Shown here in pieces: positions 57,525-64,000 of a DNA stretch of 64,000 nucleotides. Below the pieces are notes generated by a model. It had not been told where the DNA came from, made no database searches, and saw only the letters and a list, made by a program, of their open reading frames with translations. A program made the position numbers and the translations under genes. Source of the DNA: Kumtagia sp964244725 (GTDB lineage Bacteria; Pseudomonadota; Alphaproteobacteria; Rhizobiales; Rhizobiaceae); the NCBI GenBank assembly GCA_964244725.1, contig CAXTJQ010000010.1, positions 1-64,000 of the forward strand, in the 5' to 3' direction. Each line of letters opens with the position of its first letter. Within the stretch, counting starts at the first letter, position 1.

Positions 57525-58445
57525 ATGATGAGCAAGCCGATCGTTTCGCAGCATCTCGACGAGAGCGTGCCTGTCCATCCGGACCTCGCCCCCGGGCATC
57601 CTCTCGTGGTCTTCGGAGACCACCGTTTTTGCGCAGGCTGCTCGTCGCGCGTCGTGCGCATGCCGGGTCCGCATATGCACAGCCAGATCGAGCTCAACCT
57701 CGTTCTCGACGGCGCCATGACCTATTGGTTCGACGGACGCGAACTCACCGTCTCGGCTGGCCGCCTCGCGTTGTTTTGGGGCATGATCCCCCACCAGGTC
57801 ATCGAGGTCGAGGAGCCGACCCATTTCGTCTGCCTCTATGTCCCGATGTCGGTTTTTCTGGGCCTTTCGACCCAGAGCCGGTTTCGAGACGCGGTGTTTC
57901 GCGGGGCGATGATCGAGGCGCTCGACATAAAGCCTTACGACAGCGATATCTTCCGGCGCTGGCGCGAGGAATTGCTGTCGGGCGATCAGGAAATCGTACA
58001 GGTCGTGCGCGACGAACTGTCGGCGCGCATCCGTCGCATCGACCGCGAAGGCTGGCGCGACCTGCGCGATGCGGGCCCCGCCATGCGGCAGTCGAGCCAT
58101 CCGGACGCCAATCGGATTGTCCATGTCGAGCGCATGGCGCGTTTCATCGGCGAGCACGCCATCGAGGACATCTCCGCCGTCGACGTCGCGCGCCATGTCG
58201 GCATCCATCCGAACTACGCCATGACTATCTTCAAGCATGCTGTCGGCATGACGATCACGCAATCGATCGTCCGCCAGCGGCTCGATACGGCGCAGTCGCT
58301 GCTCATAGCGACGGAGCTTCCCGTGGCGGCCATCGCTTTCGAATCGGGGTTCGGCTCCCTGTCGCGCTTCTACGAGGCGTTCTCGCGCCGCTTCGGCGCA
58401 AGGCCGAACGCGTTTCGCAGGCGGTTCTCTCAGTCATCGGGCTAG
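57525..58445 (+). CDS. AraC family transcriptional regulator (MelR-like)
   Basis: A 306-aa AraC/XylS regulator. The N-terminal cupin-like sugar-binding domain includes GPHMHSQIELNLVLDGAMTY and GMIPHQVIEVEEP. The two C-terminal HTHs read ISAVDVARHVGIHPNYAMTI and LPVAAIAFESGFGSLSRFYE. Layout resembles MelR. It is divergent from the galactoside importer operon and almost certainly its activator. ATG 57525 or 57528 may start. Confidence 0.92.
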   Translation: MMSKPIVSQHLDESVPVHPDLAPGHPLVVFGDHRFCAGCSSRVVRMPGPHMHSQIELNLVLDGAMTYWFDGRELTVSAGRLALFWGMIPHQVIEVEEPTHFVCLYVPMSVFLGLSTQSRFRDAVFRGAMIEALDIKPYDSDIFRRWREELLSGDQEIVQVVRDELSARIRRIDREGWRDLRDAGPAMRQSSHPDANRIVHVERMARFIGEHAIEDISAVDVARHVGIHPNYAMTIFKHAVGMTITQSIVRQRLDTAQSLLIATELPVAAIAFESGFGSLSRFYEAFSRRFGARPNAFRRRFSQSSG

Positions 58446-58560
58446 TCTGGAAAGCCCTCTAAGGCCGCGCGATCGGGGTCGTCGGGCTTTGCTTGTCGCT
58501 GCGCAAAGAGCCTGGAGCGGTCGAATTTGCGGGGCGGGCGTCGCCGGATGCGAGAAGGAA

Positions 58561-58597
58561 GATGCAGGCCGACAGTTCGAGCCGGCCAGCCTGCATC
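58561..58597. terminator. Bidirectional terminator hairpin
   Basis: A perfect 9-bp stem, GATGCAGGC (58561-58569) with GCCTGCATC (58589-58597), with further GGCC pairing in the loop. It lies between the convergent AraC and OYE genes, six bases from the OYE stop. Confidence 0.6.
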
Positions 58598-58602
58598 GAG
58601 GG

Positions 58603-59721
58603 TCAGACCAGTTCGGCGAACGCAGCCGGAGTGAAGTCGCGCAGGTCCTGGCTCGACCCGGTCCGGATCTTGCGGGCCCATGCAGGATCGCTAAGCAGGG
58701 CGCGGCCGACGGCGATGAGGTCGAATTCGTCGCGTTCCATGCGCGCGACGAGACCGTCGAGGCTCGCCGGGGTCGAACTCTCGCCACCGAACGCCGCCAT
58801 GAACTCGCCCGACAGGCCGACCGAGCCGACGCTGATCGTCGCCGCGCCCGTCAGCTTCTTCGCCCAGCCTGCGAAATTCAGGCCCTCTTCGCCGTCGATC
58901 TCCGGGAATTCCGGCTCCCAGAAACGGCGCTGCGAGCAGTGCAGGACATCGACGCCGGCCTCGACCAGCGGCAGCAGCCAGTCGGTCATCGCCTCCGGGG
59001 TTCTGGTCAAGCGGAATGCGTAATCCTGCTGCTTCCACTGGCTGACGCGCAGGATGATCGGGAAATCGGGGCCGACCGCGGCGCGCACCGCCTTCACCAC
59101 CTCGGACGCGAAGCGGCTGCGCTCCTTCAGCGTCGCGCCGCCGTAACGGTCGGTCCGCTCGTTGGTGCCGGCCCAGAAGAATTGGTCGATGAGATAGCCA
59201 TGCGCGCCGTGAATCTCGAGCGTATCGAAGCCGAGCCGTTTCGCGTCCGCCGCCGCCGCCGCGAAAGCGGCGATCGTGTCGGAGATCGCCTCGTCGCTCA
59301 TCGCCCCGCCGCGCGGCTGGCCCGGAGCCACCAGCGCCGACGGACTCTCGATGCCTTCACTGGGCTCCCAAGGCGTTTGAAAACTCTTCACCGACCCGAC
59401 ATGCCATATTTGAGGACCCATCCGCCCGCCGGCGGCGTGGACATCGTCGATCACCGCCTTCCAACCGGCAAGCGCCGCGCCGTGGAAATAGGGGATGCCG
59501 GGGTCGTTGCGCGCGGCCGGCCGGTCGATCACGGTGCCTTCCGACAGGATCAGCCCGACATCGTTCTCGGCGCGCCGCCTGTAATAGGCGGCGACATTGC
59601 CGCCCGGCACGCCATCCGGCGAGAAAGATCGCGTCATCGGCGACATGACGATGCGGTTCGGCAGTTGCAGCGACTTGATCTTGAGGGGTCTGAAGAGGGA
59701 GGCTACGGAAGCACTGGTCAC
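58603..59721 (-). CDS. Old Yellow Enzyme family NADH:flavin oxidoreductase
   Basis: A 372-aa FMN-dependent ene-reductase-type TIM barrel. IKSLQLPNRIVMSPMTRSF is the N-terminal FMN region; EIHGAHGYLIDQFFW and NERTDRYGG are the family signatures; VGRALLSDPAWARKI is near the C-terminus. It probably reduces activated alkenes or electrophilic quinones. Divergent from an HxlR regulator, a common redox/electrophile-responsive pair. Confidence 0.94.
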   Translation of the reverse strand: MTSASVASLFRPLKIKSLQLPNRIVMSPMTRSFSPDGVPGGNVAAYYRRRAENDVGLILSEGTVIDRPAARNDPGIPYFHGAALAGWKAVIDDVHAAGGRMGPQIWHVGSVKSFQTPWEPSEGIESPSALVAPGQPRGGAMSDEAISDTIAAFAAAAADAKRLGFDTLEIHGAHGYLIDQFFWAGTNERTDRYGGATLKERSRFASEVVKAVRAAVGPDFPIILRVSQWKQQDYAFRLTRTPEAMTDWLLPLVEAGVDVLHCSQRRFWEPEFPEIDGEEGLNFAGWAKKLTGAATISVGSVGLSGEFMAAFGGESSTPASLDGLVARMERDEFDLIAVGRALLSDPAWARKIRTGSSQDLRDFTPAAFAELV

Positions 59722-59755
59722 GACGGGACTCCAGATTGAAAACGGAGCCGTTTAA

Positions 59756-59809
59756 GTATAAACATTATACCAGGTGTCAATGAGGCACTTTTAGTCGCTC
59801 AGGTATACC
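59756..59809. promoter_or_regulatory. Candidate HxlR operators
   Basis: Two palindromes lie in the 100-bp divergent gap: GTATAA-ACA-TTATAC (59756-59770) and GGTATACC (59802-59809). They share the GTATA core and lie where an HxlR dimer could cover both promoters. Confidence 0.55.
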
Positions 59810-59821
59810 GGAGGAAACCAG

Positions 59822-60211
59822 GTGAACGAGTCCGCGCATCAGCGCTTCGCGGTGGACTGCCCGAGCCGCGTCCTTTTCGAGCAGATCGCCGACAAATGGT
59901 CGATGATGGTGCTGACGGTGCTCGACGACGGGCCGCAGCGCTTCAACGCGGTCAAGCGCCGGCTGGAAGGCGTGACGCAGAAGGCGCTGACCCAATGCCT
60001 GCGTCGCCTGGAGCGCAACGGGCTGATCGCGCGGCGCGTGTTGCCGACCTCTCCCGTTGCGGTCGAATACAGCATCACGCCGCTTGGACGCACGCTGCAG
60101 CCGCCGTTCAATGCGCTGTATGCATGGACGCTCGAGCATATGCCCGAGGTGGACCGCGCCCGATCGGCGTTCGACGGCGACGACCGCGCGCGACGACATG
60201 TCGGCGACTGA
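59822..60211 (+). CDS. HxlR family transcriptional regulator
   Basis: A 129-aa winged-helix regulator. Cys13 precedes PSRVLFEQIADKWSMMVL, the conserved HxlR start in which the Cys often senses electrophiles; RRLEGVTQKALTQCLRRLER is the recognition helix region. GTG start with GGAGGAAACCAG directly upstream. It probably represses the divergent OYE gene and itself. Confidence 0.92.
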   Translation: MNESAHQRFAVDCPSRVLFEQIADKWSMMVLTVLDDGPQRFNAVKRRLEGVTQKALTQCLRRLERNGLIARRVLPTSPVAVEYSITPLGRTLQPPFNALYAWTLEHMPEVDRARSAFDGDDRARRHVGD

Positions 60212-60265
60212 GAATTCCGATGTCCGCGCGGCCGCCGGCCGACGCGGCGTCGTTTGGCGGCGGCG

Positions 60266-61492
60266 ATGAGCGTAGGCGATGACGCCCCGCCCGTCGCCAC
60301 GCGAGCCGGCGGCTCGCCTTTCGAGGTGTTCCGCGTTTTCCTCAAACTCGGCTTGACCTCTTTCGGCGGCCCCATCGCCCATCTCGGCTATTTCCGGGAC
60401 GAGTTGGTGGTGCGGCGCGGCTGGATCGACGATGCCGGCTATGCGGATCTTGTAGCGCTTTGCCAGTTCCTGCCGGGGCCGGCCTCGAGCCAGGTCGGGT
60501 TCTCGCTTGGGCTCCTGCGCGGCAATGGTCTCCTGGGCGGCCTGGCGGCCTGGTTCGCATTCACCATGCCGTCGGCGATCATCCTGTTCGCCTTCGCGCT
60601 CGGCGCCTCCGCCTTCGGCGGCCCGTCCGCGGAGGGACTTCTGCATGGCTTGAAACTTGTTGCCGTCGCCGTCGTCGCGCAGGCGATCTGGGGTATGGCG
60701 AAAAGTCTGACGCCGGATCGCGAGCGGGCGGGCATCGCGCTCGCGGCCGTCGCCGTCGTCGTGTTTGTTGGCGGATCCTTCGGCCAGATCGCCGCGATCG
60801 CGCTCGGCGCCTTCGCAGGACTTTGGTTATGCCGAATGGACGCCCCCGCGCCCATCTGCGCGCATGGCTTTCCGGTGTCGCGCCGGGGCGGCGTCATCGC
60901 CTTCGCATTGTTCGCGGCCCTGTTCCTGATCGCTCCGCTCATGGCGAGCGCGACAGGTCGGCAGGCGCTCGCGTTGTTCGACGCCTTCTACCGCTCGGGC
61001 GCACTGGTCTTCGGGGGAGGGCATGTCGTGCTGCCCTTGCTGCAGGCGCAGGTCGTGGCGCCCGGATGGACCTCGAACGAATCCTTCCTGGCGGGCTACG
61101 GGTTTGCGCAGGCGGTTCCGGGACCGCTCTTCACCTTCTCCGCCTATCTCGGCGCGGTCATGGAGCCGAAGCCCAATGGCATCGCTGGGTCGGCTATCGC
61201 GCTCGTCGCCGTTTTCCTGCCGGGCCTGCTGCTCGTCTATGGCGCGCTGCCTTTCCGCGACGCGCTGCGGGCGAAACCGGCGGCGCGGGCCGCGATGCGC
61301 GGGGCGAATGCCGCCGTTGTCGGCCTCCTCGGCGGCGCGTTCTACAGCCCGGTCTGGACGAGCGCCGTCCTCTCGCCGCCGGACTTCGCGCTCGCACTGG
61401 CCGGATTCCTGCTGCTCACGGTCTGGAAGGCGCCGCCTTGGACCGTCGTCCTGCTGTTGGCCGCGAGCGGCGTGTTGCGTCGGTTCATTTGA
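60266..61492 (+). CDS. chrA: Chromate transporter ChrA
   Basis: A 408-aa inner-membrane chromate efflux protein with both CHR halves. The N-half has LTSFGGPIAHLGYFRDE and CQFLPGPASSQVGF; the C-half has GALVFGGGHVVLPLL and GFAQAVPGPLFTFSAYLG. ATG 60266 is preferred over TTG 60254. It lies 54 bases after the HxlR gene and may be co-transcribed, linking it to oxidative or electrophile stress. Confidence 0.93.
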   Translation: MSVGDDAPPVATRAGGSPFEVFRVFLKLGLTSFGGPIAHLGYFRDELVVRRGWIDDAGYADLVALCQFLPGPASSQVGFSLGLLRGNGLLGGLAAWFAFTMPSAIILFAFALGASAFGGPSAEGLLHGLKLVAVAVVAQAIWGMAKSLTPDRERAGIALAAVAVVVFVGGSFGQIAAIALGAFAGLWLCRMDAPAPICAHGFPVSRRGGVIAFALFAALFLIAPLMASATGRQALALFDAFYRSGALVFGGGHVVLPLLQAQVVAPGWTSNESFLAGYGFAQAVPGPLFTFSAYLGAVMEPKPNGIAGSAIALVAVFLPGLLLVYGALPFRDALRAKPAARAAMRGANAAVVGLLGGAFYSPVWTSAVLSPPDFALALAGFLLLTVWKAPPWTVVLLLAASGVLRRFI

Positions 61493-61612
61493 GATCGTTG
61501 TCGATTTCAATGGACGCCGGCATCCGACCTGCGCGGCGGGCTGGGTCGTCGACGAAGCCGGACTGAGCTGAGTCTACGGAATCGCAAAGAACACGAAGAG
61601 CCTCTGGCGATG

Positions 61613-61930
61613 TCAGCTTCGGCCCTGCCGACGCGGGACCGAGGCGCGGTTCTCGCTTACCAGCCGATAGATCTTGGCCACTTCGCTCAGCAGGCCGAGC
61701 CTTATGAGTTCGCCCAGGGCCTCGGCCTGATCGGAAATCCCATGGGCGGCTCTCCAGCCTTCCGCCGCCGCCATCTGCTCGTAGTTCAGCGTGACGAGAA
61801 CACGATACCGGCGCTTCGATCGCTGCTCCCGGTCCTTTTCCTCGGCCGGATGATCCTCGGGTAGTTCGCCAATTGCCACGGCGCAGCCCCCCTGTGATGC
61901 GGGTGGACTTTTTCGCGTCCTCGCCCGCAT
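61613..61930 (-). CDS. Small protein with ribbon-helix-helix-like domain
   Basis: A 105-aa hypothetical protein. The charged N-terminus (EDHPAEEKDREQRSKRR) is followed by a short strand RVLVTLN and two helices (EQMAAAEGWRAAHG, QAEALGELIRLGLL), a pattern like RHH/CopG DNA-binding proteins. The start at 61930 has TGAGGAAACAAA before the ATG. Function unknown. Confidence 0.65.
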   Translation of the reverse strand: MRARTRKSPPASQGGCAVAIGELPEDHPAEEKDREQRSKRRYRVLVTLNYEQMAAAEGWRAAHGISDQAEALGELIRLGLLSEVAKIYRLVSENRASVPRRQGRS

Positions 61931-62041
61931 TTTGTTTCCTCAAATGCAAGCTATCGGCAAAACCATCAGGCGGGCTATTTCGGATAATCCGCTACGTAGT
62001 ATATACTTATGATCGACATCCGCATCGACGCATCCCTGGTC

Positions 62042-62659
62042 TTATTTCATCATCTTGATGAGGTCGGCGAGGCTGCGGGCTTCAAGCTTCTCGCGGATTC
62101 GCGCGCGATGAATTTCGATGGTGCGCTGGCTGATCCCGAGTTGTTCGGCGATGTGCTTGTTCGTCATGCCCAGGACGAGATGGTCGAGGACTTCCTTTTC
62201 GCGTCCCGTCAGGCGCACCAGCCGCTCGGAACCGATTCGCTGGGCCAGCGTCGGCGTATCGAGGGCCGCGAGGCGGTTGGTCGCGGCGTCGATCGCGCCG
62301 AGCAACCGCGATTCGGATGCCGGCTTCTCGATGAAATCGATGGCGCCCCGCTTCATCGCCTCCACCGCGAGCGGCACGTCGCCATGCGCCGTCAGGATGA
62401 TGACGGGAACGTCGATGCCTCTTTCGGAGAGAATCCGCTGCAGCTCCATGCCGTCGATGCCCGGCATGCGCAGATCGACGAATGCGCAAAGCGCCCGGTC
62501 CGGGTCGATACGGTCGAGGAAGGCGTCGGCCGTGGCCGCCGCGACGACATCGAACTTGTGGGCTGCGAGCAGGGCGCACAGCGATGTCCGGACCGACTCG
62601 TCGTCGTCGACGACATGGATGCGCGTATGTCTTGCCGCATCAGGACCCACGATTGCCAT
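62042..62659 (-). CDS. FixJ-family two-component response regulator
   Basis: A 205-aa response regulator: a receiver domain with acidic VVDDDE, phosphoacceptor Asp62 in VDLRMPG and Lys in EKPAS, then a LuxR-type HTH (LTGREKEVLDHLVLGMTNKH, IAEQLGISQRTIEIHRARI). It overlaps the kinase gene by 20 bp, so the two form one operon. Likely the output for the phytochrome kinase. Confidence 0.93.
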   Translation of the reverse strand: MAIVGPDAARHTRIHVVDDDESVRTSLCALLAAHKFDVVAAATADAFLDRIDPDRALCAFVDLRMPGIDGMELQRILSERGIDVPVIILTAHGDVPLAVEAMKRGAIDFIEKPASESRLLGAIDAATNRLAALDTPTLAQRIGSERLVRLTGREKEVLDHLVLGMTNKHIAEQLGISQRTIEIHRARIREKLEARSLADLIKMMK

Positions 62660-64000
62660 CGATCCTGAGGGTAAAGACGAATTCGGTTTCGGGACCGGCG
62701 CGCGCCGAGATCTTGCCGCCATGCGCTTCCACGATCGAGCGGCACAGCGACAGGCCGATGCCCATGCCGTTCGTGGTCGAGTTGTGGAACGGCTCGAAGA
62801 GCTTCGGCAACATCTCGGCCGCGATTCCAATTCCGGTATCCCTGATGGTGATCCTCGCCATCGGCCCCCCCCGACGCGTCGAGACCGTCAGCACGCGGCG
62901 TTCTCGGCCCTGCATCGCGCTCAGGCTGTTGCGGACGAGATTGAGGATGACTTGGCCGACCTGCACCGGATCCGCCAGGATTTCGGGCATGTCCGGCTCC
63001 ATGTCGAAGACGATGTCGCACCGTTCCCCGTCGCGGGCGACCAGCGCGAGCTCCACCCCCTGGCGGATGACGGCGTGCAGGTCGATCCGTTCCAGGGCGA
63101 TCTCGCCCTGTCCGATGAAATCGCGCAGCCGCCTGACGAGATCGGCGGCCCGCGACGATTCCGACACCGCGCTGTCCATCAGCCTGTCCACCTGGACGGG
63201 TATGGCGAGGCCGTAGTTCCTGAGCTCCTGGCGGCAGGCGTTGACGTAGTTTGTGACCGCCGATAGCGGCTGGTTGAGCTCGTGGGCCAACGCGGACGCA
63301 AGTTCGCCCAGCGCACGGTTGCGGGCGGCATCGAGCAGGATGAGCCGCAGGCGTGCCTCTTCCGCCTCGGCCGCCATCTTCGCGGCGACCGCTCCGCGCT
63401 CGCGGTCGAGGCTGTTCATGGCGAACAGCGCGCGCCGTGTGATGCGCAGCATCTCGTGATCCGTCGCGGTGAAGGGTTCGCTGCGGCCACGCCGTTCCTC
63501 GCTCCACAACGCGAAGGATCCGCGCGGCGACAGGCGGCTCGATCCGTCCTGCAGTCGCCTGACCGCCTTGTCCGGTTTGCCGGCCCATCGAATGGTTTGC
63601 TCGAAGGATTCGCGAAACAGGACGAGCCAGTCACGCCCGTCATCCGAAAGCTCCATCATCGCCGCCCCCGACACCTCGTTCATGATGGCGGGATTCGCGC
63701 CGTCTTGCCCCGGCAGCCGATCGGATGTGGCGATTCCATCGACGAGTTCATCGCTAAGCGAAAGATAGGTTTCGGGGAATACGGGGGTCGAACCGACTTC
63801 GAATGCGATGCCGTCCAGCATCATCACAAGCCCTTGCGCATTGCATTGGTCCATCAGGATGTCGGCGTGGTCGCGCACGACGTTGCGCAACGGTTTGCCC
63901 ATGCGCGCCTCGCGCTCGATCTCGAAGGCGGTCTTTTCGGCGCGGATGCTGTGGCGAAGCTTGATCGTGTTCTCAAGACTCTGCAACAGCGCCGAGATCG
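62640..64000 (-). CDS. Bacteriophytochrome histidine kinase, 5' end missing
   Basis: The frame is open to the right edge; the visible 453 residues are the C-terminal part. A PHY domain is recognised by RWAGKPDKAV, RLSPRGSFALWSEERRGRSE. A FixL-type kinase follows: HisKA with ASALAHELNQPLSAVTNYV, then ATPase motifs NLVRNSLSAM, DTGIGI and GMGIGLSLCRSIVEAHGG. The PAS-GAF chromophore domains should lie beyond 64000. A TTG at 63986 is not a real start. Predicted light-responsive kinase acting on the adjacent FixJ-type regulator. Confidence 0.88.
   Translation of the reverse strand, partial: ISALLQSLENTIKLRHSIRAEKTAFEIEREARMGKPLRNVVRDHADILMDQCNAQGLVMMLDGIAFEVGSTPVFPETYLSLSDELVDGIATSDRLPGQDGANPAIMNEVSGAAMMELSDDGRDWLVLFRESFEQTIRWAGKPDKAVRRLQDGSSRLSPRGSFALWSEERRGRSEPFTATDHEMLRITRRALFAMNSLDRERGAVAAKMAAEAEEARLRLILLDAARNRALGELASALAHELNQPLSAVTNYVNACRQELRNYGLAIPVQVDRLMDSAVSESSRAADLVRRLRDFIGQGEIALERIDLHAVIRQGVELALVARDGERCDIVFDMEPDMPEILADPVQVGQVILNLVRNSLSAMQGRERRVLTVSTRRGGPMARITIRDTGIGIAAEMLPKLFEPFHNSTTNGMGIGLSLCRSIVEAHGGKISARAGPETEFVFTLRIDGNRGS

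Overview
The window is GC-rich DNA that looks alphaproteobacterial, most likely Hyphomicrobiales (Rhizobiales) or a close relative. The clues are a FixJ-type regulator with a FixL-like phytochrome kinase, dense sugar ABC-transporter operons, and plasmid/ICE-type DUF932 DNA. The organism is inferred from gene content only.

Positions 1-3.3 kb hold an SDR oxidoreductase with a divergent LysR regulator, then a DUF932 gene. Two copies of a structured leader (a 20-nt identical core inside an 8-9 bp terminal stem) lie at 5-50 and 3267-3311. Both point leftward and both end at a Shine-Dalgarno sequence, a pattern suggestive of mobile DNA.

Positions 3.5-27.6 kb hold one long, tightly overlapping operon: a complete dpd system (7-deazaguanine in DNA) with its restriction-like genes. 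The order is dpdC-like, dpdB1, dpdA, dpdB2, queE, queD, queC, dpdE (SNF2), dpdF (RecQ-like), dpdG, dpdH (P-loop), dpdI, dpdJ (large helicase), dpdK (PLD-like) and a dpdD candidate. QueD/E/C make preQ0, DpdA with DpdB places it in DNA, and the dpdC-like product probably turns the nitrile into the amide. The rest match the genes known to give a restriction-like phenotype. Two features are unusual: dpdB is duplicated around dpdA, and no folE is present.

Positions 27.8-31.4 kb hold an ABC three-component (ABC-3C) conflict system: a nuclease-like/C-terminal component, a middle component and a DUF3732 SMC-like ATPase. Together with dpd it makes a defence island. Positions 31.6-32.2 kb hold decayed genes, including an XRE-type regulator broken by a one-base deletion.

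Positions 32.3-34.8 kb hold a LysR regulator divergent from an NTF2-like / YciI-like / atypical SDR operon. Positions 35.1-48.9 kb hold a sugar catabolic locus. A leftward operon encodes an Rbs-type ABC importer and an SDR. A divergent rightward operon encodes a cupin isomerase, a KDPG-type aldolase, a shikimate-dehydrogenase-like protein, a D-2-hydroxyacid dehydrogenase, a metallo-beta-lactamase-fold/RpiR fusion and an FGGY kinase. A separate pdxA-pdxJ pair follows.

Positions 49.1-58.4 kb hold a galactoside locus: ABC importer, GH36 alpha-galactosidase, GH42 beta-galactosidase and a divergent AraC regulator. Positions 58.6-64 kb hold an Old Yellow Enzyme divergent from an HxlR regulator, a chromate transporter, a small RHH-like protein, a FixJ-type response regulator and the 3' part of a bacteriophytochrome kinase running off the right edge. 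No rRNA, tRNA, CRISPR array or intact insertion sequence was recognised.
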